This document shows, in pieces, positions 1 through 10,877 of a stretch of DNA of 39,680 bases. The translations under genes were made by a program, and so were the position numbers. Within the stretch, counting starts at the first letter, position 1. Every line of letters begins with the position of its first letter. Under the pieces are notes generated by a model. The model made no database searches, had not been told where the DNA came from, and saw only the letters and a program-made list of their open reading frames with translations. The DNA is from Chara braunii (lineage: Eukaryota > Streptophyta > Charophyceae > Charales > Characeae): the NCBI GenBank assembly GCA_003427395.1, contig BFEA01000005.1, forward strand, positions 3,033,393 to 3,073,072, given 5' to 3'.

Positions 1-80
<80 letters not shown>
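1..80. repeat. (GA)n microsatellite
   Basis: Uninterrupted GA dinucleotide repeat from the first base, about 40 units. It touches the window edge, so its true length is unknown. The small ORF beginning at its right end is a product of the purine-rich composition. Confidence 0.98.
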
Positions 81-84
<4 letters not shown>

Positions 85-350
85 AGATTGTTTTGCAGCC
101 GACGAAAAAGGTGGCGGCCATAGCCGCCGAGCTGGGACCCGACGAAGAAGAATGAGAACGGGAGTGACGAAGACGAAGTTGGAAAGAAGAAAGAAAGTAA
201 AGGAGAAGGGAGAGACGAAGAAGGAGAGAGAAGCCATAGCAGGGGGTGAAGTAGAAGAGAGAAAAGGGGGGAAAGAGAAGGAGGAAGGTGAAGGTTGGTG
301 AAGGAGAAGGGGTCGGCAGCCATAGCCGAACTTGAAGAGTTGAGCGGAGA
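81..350. other. A+G-rich low-complexity stretch
   Basis: Strongly purine-biased (AAG/GAG/GAA-rich) continuation of the GA microsatellite. The plus frame is open for 73 codons but encodes only Lys/Glu/Arg/Gly-rich low complexity, so I do not call a gene. The phrase 'gccatagccg' appears near both ends (about 118 and 320), hinting at an imperfect duplication. Confidence 0.6.
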
Positions 351-510
351 GTTGACCGAGGCGTTGACCGGCGTTGACCGACGTTGATCGAGGTGTTGGT
401 CGACGTTGATCGAGGCGTTGACTGAGGTGTTGACCGGTGTTGACCAAAGCGTTGACCGAGATGTTGACCGGTGTTGATCGACGTTGACCAAGGCTGTTGA
501 TCGAGATCTG
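351..510 (+). repeat. GTTGACC minisatellite
   Basis: About a dozen degenerate 10-13 base units built on GTTGACC/GTTGATC. TTGAC occurs nine times, with TTGAT or TTGGT variants between. TTGAC is also the core of the plant WRKY W-box, so the array could in principle bind such factors, but a decaying minisatellite is the simpler reading. It lies just upstream of the leader of element A. Confidence 0.75.
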
Positions 511-1096
511 ACCAAGCTGGAGTTGGTATAATCTCGCCAAGCCTTCAACCTATCCCCTCGCACTAGGGATGTGCACTCACCCCATGGTACTTGATGAGTC
601 TATCTCTCTTCTTTCTGCATCGAGTCACTTCTATCCAGGTGATAGGATTTTGTGAATGAGGTCGTAGAGTTGTGTTGACCAAACCCACACGGGCTGAGTA
701 GGGTTGTTGTTCATGTCTGATGACTGACACGTCCCGGAGGACTAACCCTCCCAAGGACCAGTACAGACCGACGGGCTGCTCAGTGTGGCATGGTTGGCCC
801 AAAGTCCGAGTTGTGGGCTGCACAACCAGCTTTTTAAGTGTTGAGAGGACTTGCTGATTACGTCGTCCTGTTTGTGATGTTAAAGAATTCCTAAGGAGTT
901 ACGGGGGATCTCCTTAAATGCCTCCTGATCAGCAGTAAAGTCCTGTAGTGACAACTTTAGTAGTAGGTCTAGGCCAAAGACCATAGTTGACAGGATCCCA
1001 AAAGGATTCTGTAGTCCTTAGAGAGTCAGTCTGTCAGTCAGTGGGTAAGTCTAAGTGGTGAGGAGTGGAACAACCTTCTGTTGTGCACCATACACC
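511..1096 (+). other. Presumed 5' leader of gypsy element A
   Basis: Non-coding stretch between the minisatellite and the first gag-like ATG. I find no LTR end and no initiator-Met type primer-binding site, so A appears to have lost its 5' LTR. The assignment rests only on position and orientation. No convincing ORF lies here on either strand. Confidence 0.4.
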
Positions 1097-3350
1097 ATGG
1101 ATGACTACCCGATGTATGGCTTGCTCGTGGGGTTCTCCCTCTGGGGGACCCTCTGGCGTTTCCTATTTCCACTAGGCTTCTGGCACACGTCTACATGTAG
1201 AGTTGAGACGGCGAGTGGTACAGGGACCACTCCTTATACCAAGGAGCAGAAGCAGGAGGCCGCAAGGATACTGGCTGAGCAAATGGCCAGGAGAGAGGAG
1301 CTGCAGAAGAAGGCGAAGAAGTTAGCGCTCTTGGAAGAAAAAACAAAGAAGGAAAAAGAATTGGAGGAGGAGTTGAAGAGGCTCCAGGAGGAGAAAGAGG
1401 AAGTTGCGGCCTCAGTGGATGAAGAAGAAAAAAAAGAAGAAGGCACTCCCCTTGAGATGCATAGGAGGAGAGGAGAAAGGGGAGTCAAGTGGCACGAAGC
1501 CGACAGACACAAGACTGGAGAAGCTGGTAACCGAGTGGGTGGCTAACCTGTCACTGGGAGAAGAGGAGGAGGCGGTGTTATATGTTCCACAGGCTGAGAG
1601 GGAGGCAGTGATAAGGGAGTTGTTGGCAAAGACAAATCCCTTGAGGCGGTAGACTATGGATGAAGAGAAAAGGCTGGAGTGGAAATTGCGCCTCACAAGG
1701 GAGAAGAGAATGCGAATGGAGGTGGCAAACGAAATGGAGAAGAAATTGATTGAGGCCGCAGAGAGCGGAGGAGAGTTAAGTGAGACCGCCGATCTCAAGA
1801 CCCAGATCAGACTCCTGTCCCAAAACGTGGAGATACTATTGAGGGCGCAGCAAGAACAATTTTGCCATTTGAGGGGTCATGATATTGCCCTGCAGTCCAT
1901 GCGCTTACATTTAAAGACTTTGCACGAGACATGATGGTGCATGTGGGCACAAAAGTGTAGGCCCGATTAGACAACACAGAGAAGTTCTGCACAGGTGCTA
2001 TAGAAGCCGCCAAGACAATACCCCCAAAGGAGGAGGAAGCACGCCTCCATAGAGAACGCATTAAGGTGAAGTTCCTTGATCCTTGCAGTGGGAAATAGGG
2101 AGAGAACTTCGATGATTGGGAGGCCAACATAAATTCTTATGTGCACCTCCAAGATATCATCCCTGAGGAGCAAGTCCTTGTGACCTTCCACGCCCTCAGG
2201 AATGAAGCAGCTAACTTCGGCAAATCGCTAGGCCGCGCTGCCAAGTGTGATAATGACATGGTGGCATACTCCATGATCACACCTCTCAACGAATTCCTCA
2301 AGTTACTCTGCGAGCGTTTTGCAGATGTCACAAGGGGGCTTAAGGCCTCAGACAAGCTGCAAACCATCCACTCACGCTAGTGGAAGAGTGCTAGGGCACT
2401 CAAAGGTGTCGTGGATGAGCTAGTTGTTGTCCCTGGACATGGGGTTACTGAGCCCCAACTGGTCCAACTATTCTTTCGTGCCATGCCTGAAGCTTTACAC
2501 GGGCTCTTCTATGAAAAGAGTAAGCAGCCCAGCATGACCTCCGATACCTTCGGTAGGGATGTTGTTGCCTTCGAGGCACAGTCTATGCCAGCTTCCACTT
2601 TTTGGCACAAGGACTTGGACAAAGGCCAAAAGTGGAAGGGTCGTACCATCTCTGGCCAAGTTAGGGCCAAGGATCATCTGATCCTCACTTTGGATGAAGG
2701 TGGTATGGAGGAGGTTCCATATAGTCAGATTGAGTGGGGCCTCGAAGAGGAGGACGATAGTGTGGCCGGAGGGAGGTCGCAAGGAAGAAGAAGAGGCCGG
2801 GGCCAAAGGGGCCAGGCCTCTGGTGGTCAAGGACAGGGCGGTTAGGGGGCTGGCGGCAGAGGAAACTGCCAAGAGGGAGGTAGGGGTCAGAATCATCCTC
2901 GTGCCAATCGATCACCTTATAGGAAGGGTGAATGGCACCCTGGTTTGCCTCAAGGCAGAACCTAGGAATCGTTGGGCCTAGAACAAAGTGTTTGGCAAAG
3001 AAGAATCGATGATGGTCAGTGCATTTACTGCGGTGACAGGGGCATATTATTAAATATTGCCCCAAGTACAGGGGTGCCCGACGATCAGCTGCAGAGGCAG
3101 CAAAAGGCAACCATTGGTAGGGGTCGCAACTGCCCTTACCCCTACGCCATGTGGAAAAGAGTGCGCGCACCACAGAGAAACTCCCAAACCACATGTGTCT
3201 ATGGCAGAGGTTGCTGGTCAGTGCCTAGTTAGTTGTCCAGAGACTGCTTGTGTTAGTCTCTCCAGGTGTTTCCCTCACAGGACTGGCAGAGGAGCTAAAG
3301 TAAAGGATGTCAGCCTGGGCCAAAATGAGAAAGATGGGAAATGACAACTA
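1097..3350 (+). pseudogene. gag of gypsy element A (capsid + zinc knuckle), decayed
   Basis: Gag packages element RNA into virus-like particles. I take ATG 1097 (context caccATGG) as the best start; GTG at 1055 only extends the frame. The N-terminal part is a Lys/Glu-rich coiled coil (about 1237-1440) that loses frame at an A-rich run near 1421-1442. Stops follow at 1650 and 1932. The capsid-like part resumes at about 2107-2590 (DDWEANI, then a helical stretch ending in MPEALHGLFYE), with an in-frame TAG at 2378. An Arg/Gly-rich tail (2770-2890) precedes a zinc knuckle at 3020-3060, where CIYCGDRG is followed by a one-base shift that moves the His and last Cys out of frame. Non-functional. 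Confidence 0.75.
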
Positions 3351-3974
3351 TTGCTAGTAGACATTGAGGTCTTTAGAGGCAGAGTAGAGGCCCTTATAGA
3401 TAGTGGGGCCACCCGTAGTTATATTAGCCGCAAAGCGCTGCAGAAGCTGAAGCTAGGATTAAAAGTCCAAAAGCTAGAAGAGCCCAAAGTCAGTATCCTC
3501 GCAGATAATCGCACTATGCAAATCGAGGATTATGTCGAGGGAGTCCAGGCGTATTTCGTCCTAGAGAAAGATGGGAAAGTAGAGAGAGTTCTCCATTCCC
3601 TGACTTTCCTTGTACATGACAATCCCCCGCTTGATATGGTCCTAGGAATAGATTTGGGAGAGGCAGCAGGAGCCACACTACACTTGAGAGAGCATGAGTG
3701 TAGGCTTCCTAGTCCCTCAGGCGATGTCAAGACGACTCGCCTCTTCCATGTGTCAGGAGTAGATAACCCCCTGGCACATTGTTGTCTCAGCGCTCCCTCG
3801 TTCGCGCGCTTAGTAAAGGAGCAATTAGAAAAACAGGTTTTTGTAGCCTATGTTAGGCCTGTTACTAAGCCTAAGCAAGAAGAACCCACCAACCCAGTTA
3901 TTGCCAAGCTGCTGGAAGAATACGCAGATTTGTCACAGTCTCCTTCCGAAGTAATTTCGCGTCCTATCCAGTAA
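3351..3974 (+). pseudogene. Retropepsin-like protease region of element A
   Basis: Open for 207 codons. The aspartic protease active-site motif is clear: DSGATRSYIS, with the catalytic Asp codon near 3399. The downstream hydrophobic segment HDNPPLDMVLGIDL is typical of gypsy proteases of the retropepsin fold. The enzyme would cleave the Gag-Pol polyprotein. The frame ends with TAA at 3972-3974, where the family normally reads into RT. The protease itself looks nearly intact, but the element around it is dead. There is no separate start codon, as expected for a polyprotein segment. Confidence 0.8.
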
Positions 3975-5220
3975 GACTCCTCAGGGGGCAGTGTATAGAA
4001 TGTACCGCAAGGAGTTGGAGTTGCACAAGCAGTTAGATGAACTCCTCGAAAAAGGTTGGATTAGACCCTGTTCATCTCCATTTGGTGCACCTGTTCTCTT
4101 TGTCCTCAAGAAGGCGGGAGAGCTCAGGATGTGCATTGACTATAGGGGTCTCAACGCCGTTACCGTGAATAATGCATAACCGTTGCCCGTATAGATGCTC
4201 TGTTGGATCGGGTGCAGGGCTGCAAGTACTTCTCCAAGACAGATTTGAAGTCAGGGTACCACCAGATAGAGGTCCACCGTGATGATAAATATAAAAACGA
4301 CATTTAGGACTAAATATGGGCACTACGAGTTCATAGTGATGCTCTTTGGACTAACCAACGCACCGATGACATTCCAGAGTTGTATGAACAAATTGTGTAG
4401 GTTGTGGTTATATAAATTTGTAGTTGTTTACTTAGAGGACATTCTAGTTTTTAGCAAAACCCTCCGAGAGCACCAGGCTCGTCTAAGGCAGGTTTTGGAG
4501 AAGTTGAGACAAGCTAACTTCAAAATCAACGCAAAGAAGTGTGAGTGGGTCAAAACGCAAGTTTCGTACTTGGGCCATGTTCTAGATGGAAATGGTATAA
4601 AACTCGAGGACAATAAAATAGCAGCGATTAGAGATTGGCCAACTCCCCACACATTGACAGAGTTGCGGTCGTTCCTAAGATTAACAAATTACGATACGAA
4701 GTTCGTGAGGAACTTCTCCGCAATCGCTGCCGCCCTTCGCAAACTGCTAAAGAAGGAGGCGATATGAAAATGGAACCAAGATTGTACATTGACCCTGAAG
4801 AAGTTGAAGCGGGCCTTAGAATATCCAGTCCTCAAGGTAACCGATCCATCTTTCCCTTTTGTTGTCACCACTGATGCTAGTCACTATGGTATAGTTGTTG
4901 TTCTACAGCAAGATGATGGCAATGGGTATAGACCTGTAGAGTTCATGTCCGCTAGGATGCCTTTAGAGAAGGTAGCGAGATCGATCTATGAGAGGGAACT
5001 CTACGCTCTCAGGAAAGCATTAGACCACTAGAAGCATTACTTGCTTAGGAGGCACTTCAAAGTCTACTCAGACCACGGGACATTGAGGTGGTTGAAGGCT
5101 CAGGCCAAGATGACAACTAAGCTTACTAGGTGGGCCGCAAAAATAGACCAATTTGACTTTGAGCTTAAGCCTGTCAAGGGGAAATATAATGTAGTTGCGG
5201 ACACTCTGAGTAGGAGAGCA
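3975..5220 (+). pseudogene. Reverse transcriptase + RNase H of element A
   Basis: Recognisable gypsy [20 protein letters not shown] fingers, [30 protein letters not shown], then the active-site box VVVYLEDIL at about 4420-4446. The first Asp of the YxDD box is Glu (GAG at 4435-4437), which should abolish or cripple polymerisation. The thumb/connection (YLGHVLDGNGI, DWPTP) leads into RNase H (TTDASHYG, RSIYERELYAL). In-frame stops occur at 4177, 4765 and 5029, the last replacing a Trp that is TGG in element B. Dead pol segment. Confidence 0.88.
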
Positions 5221-5865
5221 GACTACTTTGGAGCTGTAGTACATTATCTGGACATAGGGAGAGACCTGCAACAGAAGATCAAGAATGCGTACACGCAGGA
5301 CCCTATCTATAGTGATCTCCTCAAGAGAGTCAAGGAGGCCCCATAAACTGAGCCCCATTACCACACTACAGACGGGTTACTATTTGAGAAGACTGATGTA
5401 GTGGATATACTGTGCATTCCTAATAATGAAGAGATCCGTAGTCTGATCCTAAGGGAATGCCACAACACAGAGGGACACTTCGGTTGGCAAATACATTAGC
5501 CAACCTCGTTCGCGCGTATACATGGCCTGGCATGAAGGCTGACTGCATAGAGTATGTACGCAGTTGTAAGGCATGCCAGAGAAACAAGACCACTATGCGA
5601 GCCCCTCTAGGTCTTCTCAGACCTCTGCCTATTCCCTCAGACCTGGAGAGTCAGTGTCCATAGATTTCATGGATGCCGGAGTCCAAAGTAGACATGGCAA
5701 AAGCCAAGTCATGGTTGTCGTCGATAGGCTTAGCAAATATGCAGTTTTTATTCCTCTTCCCTCATAGGCATGCACCGACTTAGTTATGGAGAAGTTCTTT
5801 GATCATTGGGTCGGTGAGCATGGTCTACCGCTGTCCATAGTTAGTGACAGAGATACCAGGTTCCT
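5221..5865 (+). pseudogene. Integrase N-terminal half of element A, cut at 5861
   Basis: After the RNase H tail come the integrase zinc-binding region (ECHNTEGHFG around 5455-5490, then CKACQ near 5566) and the start of the catalytic core: first Asp in IDFMDAG, then IVSDRDTRF at about 5839-5860. Frame breaks lie near 5490 and 5650, with stops at 5344 and 5764. The third catalytic residue (Glu) is absent because homology ends at TTCCT 5861-5865. The expected next residues (SQNWQELM) are found on the minus strand beginning at about 10806. Confidence 0.85.
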
Positions 5866-7095
5866 TCGCATACACCGCTTTGACCGGGTCCATTGTGTCG
5901 GGGTTCTCATGTTCCTAGACAGACCCATGGTAGCTGCTCCCAGTCGCACGCTGTTCCACCTGCCCGGAGGCCCAGCTTGAGGATGGCACAAATATTTCTG
6001 GACATCGTGCTTCGTCCAGGTGTCGCTGGACCTGAGCTTGACTAGGTCCAAAAGTTGAGTATGAGTGTACCACTTCAGGCCGGCATTTTTGGCTGGGTCA
6101 TAGCGTATATAGACGTCCCTTGATGCAATTCTGCTGGGCCCCGATGTCACCAATGTTGTGGTCTGTGCCCCCGGCGGCAGGGTGTGTGATACCAGCTGCA
6201 TCTGCAGGATCCCTGCCGCTGCCTCAGATTGGCAGTTTCGTGGTTCCGCCCGGAAAGAGGACCAGCCCTGTATAGTGACGCCCCCTTGCCTGCCGTTTTC
6301 AAGCGGAGACAAACCCACCTCACATCTTCCATTTCTTTTACGCATTGGGATCACCGATGACGCTACCTGAGAGAGGGGGTATGTATCACGTCCCAACTCG
6401 ATACCGTGTCTGAGCTTTCTTCTGCGCACCAGGTCCAGTGGTGTGTTCTCCTCTGGGTCCGGGGGTGCCGGATCTGGGGGCGGAGCAGGCGGTTGCGCTG
6501 TCTCCTTAGTCTGTTTTTGCTCAATTTCCATCCCCGACCCGTTTGCAGTAGTTGAATGAGGTGGCCGGAATCGCAAAAAAACTATGGTGGCCACTCTATG
6601 CCACGTGTCTGTCCATCTCACGCCCGGTTGCAGTCCGTTCTCTAAGACACATTTCAAGGAGGGACTTGTGTCAAGCACGGGGAACAAATCCGGATACGTT
6701 TTATCCCAAAAATCGTTTGTAAGGGGGCCATATTTTGCCTTCAGATTGGCCATCAGCCAGTCCGCAATAGCGACCAGCTTTTGTTCAATCGAAAGGTGTT
6801 GAGGCGGTGCCCCCTCCCCCCATGCCTCCTCATCCATTTCCGGGGATAGTCCCTCCGGCGATACACTGTCGTTTTTTGGGAGGGGGTCGACCTCCATCGG
6901 TTCAGGGCCGAAAGCTGCTTGGAAGGGGTCGACATTTGTCGTTCGGTCTGTCGTACGGTCTGATTGTGATCCCCCTTCTGTTGTCTCCGTTGAATGTCCA
7001 GTCTTCCCTTCCTCAGACCGCCCTGGCTCCACCTCCATTCCCTTCGTCCCCATCTGCATCTCCACCTGTCCCGTGTCAGCGTGGAGCAGGGGCAA
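5866..7095 (-). pseudogene. C-terminal region of the LINE-borne ORF, function unknown
   Basis: A 400-codon open minus frame follows the ORF1-like part after a shift near 7100-7250. Its first third is acidic and Pro/Thr-rich. The middle has a hydrophobic, Trp-rich segment (IADWLMANL, then NDFWDKTYPDLFPVLD) and a proline run (PPAPPPDPAPPDPEE). The last third includes DVYIRYDPAKNAGLKWYTH. I do not recognise a domain. It is the longest undamaged frame in the window. The final codons before 5803 are element A antisense, so the true LINE sequence ends at about 5866. It may be the C-terminal part of ORF1. Confidence 0.45.
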
Positions 7096-7335
7096 ATCCG
7101 TGTTGCTTATTACAATGATCTTTTAACATCCAACTGGCGTTGGCTGACCCCCCCTCTCGGTCATTTGGGCCACCCTCCGCTGCCTTGTGCTCCACCATAT
7201 CTGTCTGTCCCAGTGGGGAGGGAGAGGACGTTCCCTGGTCCAGTATATATTACTCTGCGTCGGGCCCAGGGCTCCACATTCGTTCCTTTTTTAGTTCCCC
7301 CCGACTTTCTGCACCGGTCCAGCTTCCACCGGCTT

Positions 7336-8836
7336 CTAATGGGCCCAGATCTCCTTGCCACCCTTCCTTCCCACTGTCTTCCAGCCCGCGTTCTCTCGAC
7401 TCTCCTGTGGGTTTAGCTCTGCCTGTGGTCTTAGCTCTGCCACCTGCACCTTCTCCTCCACCGATGTGGGAGGGACCCATGTATTCGGGGCAAGCGTCTC
7501 CCAATCCGACTCCCGTGTTCTTTCCCATACCCACCCCACCGGTGTACCGTCCTTTGTTCGGTCTTCAACATACACCCATCCCTCATGGCCCGGGTCCACC
7601 GTGCGCCATCAGGTTGCTTTGATAGGGTCCCTTAGTAACCTCCCAGTTGGTCGGGCCCGCTTCTGCGGGTGGAGCGGGCAGATGTACTCTGTACTTAGGT
7701 GGCTATATGCCCTGCATTTATGGCACCATGGCCGCAGCTTGTCAGCGGTGTGGATCATATATTCCTTACCCCCTATCTGGTATGGAATCACGTCATCGAG
7801 GGAGAAAGGCTGGCCCCGGGGGAAGTCCAGGGCCAGCATTAGGTAATCGTCCCTTTTGGCGACGAAGGAGGGGAGGGGGTTGATGAAGGCAACGATGTCG
7901 TACATCATCCCGAAGTCATACACAAAGGCCGCTTGAATTTCTACTGGGATATGGCGGAGTTCGACAATAGTAATCATGCATCAATTGTGCCCTCCTCTCC
8001 TCCGGCCCTCACCGGCGTTGTGGCACCCATGCATGTATCCGAACCTCTGACCGTTCACAGCGCAGACGCATCCGGCCGTCAATCACCATTTTGTCTGATT
8101 CATGCATGCATAACACTGTGAATAGTGAGTTCGTGACTGGTTGAATCAAGAATTGGTCCCTGGCCAAATCAGTGCTGCCTTTGAGGGTTTCCAGTCGACG
8201 ACTGATCCACTTAGCCTTGTCATTGACCGATTTGAAGGCAGCGCCATCATGAAACACCCAGTTGTTGGCGTGCTTCATGTAAATCTCATCCCTACCGGCA
8301 ATACCGCTATTGGGGAAGGTCTTTACCATAATCTTCTTCCCCCCCTGTGTCACCACCTTTGTTTCTGATGGGATTAGAAATTTGGACATGAAAAATGCTC
8401 AGGCCGGCGGCAACCCGTCCAGAGGAATGTTCAGGTTCCCAGTCCGGGGGCCCTCCCGCCCTCGACAGCTGGTGAGTGATTGACCTTTAAGCGGGTCCTT
8501 GAGTCCGTCCGCCCAGGTGGGTTTCTCGGGGTGATTATCTGATTCCTGGGGTGGAGAGGGGTTTCTGCTTGGCGGTGCATTTTGCCTCGAGCCTCCGTTT
8601 CCTTCTCCTTTTCTGTCAGAACCCCCGTGTCCTCGTTCCACCATCGCAGATCCTCACCTTTTCCAAGGGTCTTTGGTAAGGCGGAGGAAGGGTTTGGCGT
8701 ATGCATGGTTTGGTTCTGGTGGGAACATCTTATGTGGCGGAGATGCTGATTCCGCCGGGTGTCTCACTGCCCGATTGTAACAGAGCATTCTGTCCAGACG
8801 TTTATGCGCACGTTGCTCCCTGTTCATCCTTCTCAT
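7336..8836 (-). pseudogene. LINE ORF1-like protein, N-terminal and zinc-knuckle part
   Basis: Read 5' to 3' on the minus strand, the N-terminus is polar and Pro/Arg-rich (8836-8400), with the phrase PTWADGLKDPL. A folded-looking segment follows (8389-8009, starting MSKFLIPSETK), then 7977-7609 containing the stretch LALDFPRGQPFSLDDVIPYQ. It ends in a CCHC-like motif at 7678-7725 (CHKC...H...C, spacing C-X2-C-X4-H-X6-C). This resembles the layout of plant L1-type ORF1 nucleic-acid-binding proteins. In-frame TGA codons at 8399 and 7609 and a frame change near 8000 break it. The frame continues past the 7609 TGA to 7336 with acidic, Trp-containing sequence. Confidence 0.55.
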
Positions 8837-9169
8837 GGTGGCGGTCTTCTCAGAACTGTGATTGTCGTTTCTTGTTGGTTCGGTTCGTTTTGTGGATTGG
8901 GGAACTGATTATCTTTGCTTTGTTGTATTTATTGATACTGTATTCACATTTTCCGTCAGTCCCACTCAGCCCCAGTTCTCCTTTTCCGTTTCCTACTCCT
9001 TTTGTATTGGTGGGGTACGCTCCCTGTTCCTAAATGCTTTGTTTTGTCGATTCCTGTTATTGTTTGCTTCTTCGTTTCTTCTTCGTCCTATTTATGTCGA
9101 TCTCTTTTCCAGGGTGAGATGTCTCACTAACCTGCAGTCTTTTTTCTTTTCCCTTGTTTGCAAAACCCG

Positions 9170-9800
9170 GGGATGGCTGGGGTGAGCAGAGGTGTCGTGC
9201 AGCTGCTACCCTACGATCCCTCCCTCGCTCACCCCCCTCTGTCTCTGCCCCATCTCCACTGTACTCCTTCTTTACCTCAACCCTCCTCCACTCCGTCAGC
9301 TGGCCACTCAACGATCCCTCTCGCACTCACCCCGTTTGTCTCTCCCCGTCTCTATTCCACACCTTCTTTTCCTCAGTCGTCCTCCACTCGGTCCTTGCCT
9401 ATCTGTCTAGAGGAAGCTGCATTTTCTATGCCGCTTTTCTCCCCCCTCACATCCGATCTGTTGGTTGCCCCTCGCGTGCTTCGGGAAACACTTCCTCCTT
9501 CATTCTGTTTGTTGCCCCTCGCGCGCTTCGGGAAACGCTTCCTCCACCGATCCCGCTTCAAAGCCATACTGCTGGCCACTCTACGATCCCTCCCACACTC
9601 ACCCCCCTCCATCCTTGTCTCTACTCCCTCCACTCGGTCCTTGCCTATTTGTCTAGCCAAAAGGAAGCACAAGAGAGGAGTCCACACACCTCGTCGTGAA
9701 GCACTTACGTCCCGGTCGATGTTGCATCTTGGACCCTACATTTCTCCTCCCCCCCCCCCCCCCCTTTGTTTTGTACGTTGCCTCTCGTGCGCTTTGGGTG
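9170..9800 (-). repeat. Tandem/dispersed repeats in presumed LINE 5' region
   Basis: Short motifs recur in the same orientation. On the plus strand these are 'tcggtccttgcctat(c/t)tgtcta' (about 9390 and 9631), 'ggccactc(a/t)acgatccctc' (about 9302 and 9576, with a related copy near 9210), and 'gttgcccctcgcg(t/c)gcttcgggaaac' (about 9464 and 9511, with a looser copy near 9776). The pattern resembles promoter monomers of some LINE 5' UTRs. The plus-strand ORFs here are Ser/Pro/Leu low complexity and are not called. Confidence 0.5.
9750..9766. repeat. Poly-C tract
   Basis: Homopolymer of about 15 C on the plus strand (G on the minus strand). It lies between the inverted gypsy pol end and the LINE 5' repeats. 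Its length is likely unreliable in assembly. Confidence 0.85.
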
Positions 9801-9917
9801 ACTTTCTCCCCGTTCCCCCCGGTAGCGCCGAACTGCCGCAGGGCGGAACTGCGGGGTAACGACACAGCCAGGTGAAATCGGGTCGGAGCCGACGAGGAGT
9901 GAACAGCCGAGAATATG

Positions 9918-10806
9918 TCAATCTACAGTAGGATCCTTTCCTTTCCTAGCTCTTTCATACACACAGATTACATCAGGAGCAGTCTCTAGAAGCTCTGTTT
10001 CGGTAAACCAGCGGTCGTCTTCCGGTTCCTAATAAGAAAATCTGACTTTGTACTGTTTTTGTGGACGACGTCTACCTCAATTTTGAATACATCTTCACCT
10101 ACGATGCGATCGATGTCGTACCTTCCGTCCATATCCAGAGGGATCATGGACCTTCTCGATGGAAACTACTGACTTGTAGTACAAGGCAACAACTTTGACG
10201 CATGAAAAACTGGGTAGGTGTGGAGGTGTGCTGGAATCTCTATCGTGTAGGACGGTCCATCCTCTCCGCCCTTGACTTCTAGGACTGGCCATGGTCCTCT
10301 ATACCCAGGTAACGGTTTCTGTGAGATGTTCTCCTCAGAAGCAAATTCTTTGGACTTGACCCAGACTAGGTCGCCTACCTGGAACTGTGACGGGCGACTG
10401 TGCTTGTTAGCTTGCTCTATCATCTTATGTTGGGCCTTCCTGAGGTTCTCTATCACGGTAGCAATCTCTTTTTCGTGCTGTAGCGCAAACTCCCTAGTAC
10501 CGGGTGGTAGCCTTTGGATCTGATCCCGGTTCAATCCCTCAAACGATCTACGCGATCTAAAAGACTTATGAAGTTCGTTGGGAGTGCGACAGGTTGCTAG
10601 GTGAACACTGTTGTTGTATGCGCTGGCTACCTTTGGGAGTAACTCATCCCAATTGACTTGATCAGGTCTAATGTACATTCTAAGAACTTGTTGCAGGACT
10701 TTATTCATCTGTTCAGTCTGACTGTTAGTCTCAGGATGGTGGCTAGACGACATCAATAACTTAGAGCCATAGACTCTCATCAGTTCCTGCCAGTTCTGAC
10801 TAGGAA
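9918..10806 (-). pseudogene. Integrase C-terminal half and pol tail, inverted (probably element A)
   Basis: The minus strand begins at the point where element A stops: SQNWQELMRVYG, then the catalytic Glu motif HPETNSQTEQMNK, RMYIRPDQVNWDELLPK, MIEQANKH, a GDLVWVKS turn and PVFHASKL (chromo-like tail). After a shift near 10160 it ends in DDRWFTETELLE and a stop at 9918-9920. It supplies exactly what element A lacks, and its first base matches A's break within a base or two. It has no first or second catalytic Asp of its own. An alternative is a second, unrelated gypsy fragment of the same family as G. Confidence 0.85.
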
Positions 10807-10877
10807 GCGCAGGAGTGGCCATTTGGATCGCCCCGGAATCCCGCACAGACACGAGATAGGAGCAATGCACCAACCAC

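Larger units (their letters stand above)
511..5865 (+). mobile_element. Ty3/gypsy element A, 5' part
   Basis: Plus-strand gag, aspartic protease, RT, RNase H and integrase in Ty3/gypsy order (integrase after RNase H). Every domain carries stops or frameshifts. The element stops abruptly within the integrase core just after the second catalytic Asp motif (SDRDTRF). The matching continuation lies inverted at 9918-10806. No LTR was found for this copy. It is a dead, rearranged retrotransposon. Confidence 0.85.
5866..9900 (-). mobile_element. LINE-like element with ORF1-type region (5' part only)
   Basis: Minus-strand repeat carrying a 5' repeat-rich region (about 9170-9800) and a long ORF1-like coding region with a CCHC-type knuckle. 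No RT or endonuclease (ORF2) is present. Its downstream end is the inversion breakpoint at 5861-5866, so the continuation should lie next to 10807. The exact 5' boundary is uncertain, somewhere between the stop of the inverted gypsy pol (9918) and the poly-C tract. LINE assignment is by protein layout, not by an RT, so it is moderate. Confidence 0.55.

Noticed and set aside
9158-9859. 233-codon plus-strand ORF
   Set aside because: Pro/Ser/Leu-rich translation of pyrimidine-rich repeats opposite the LINE 5' region. Two other frames over the same DNA are equally open.
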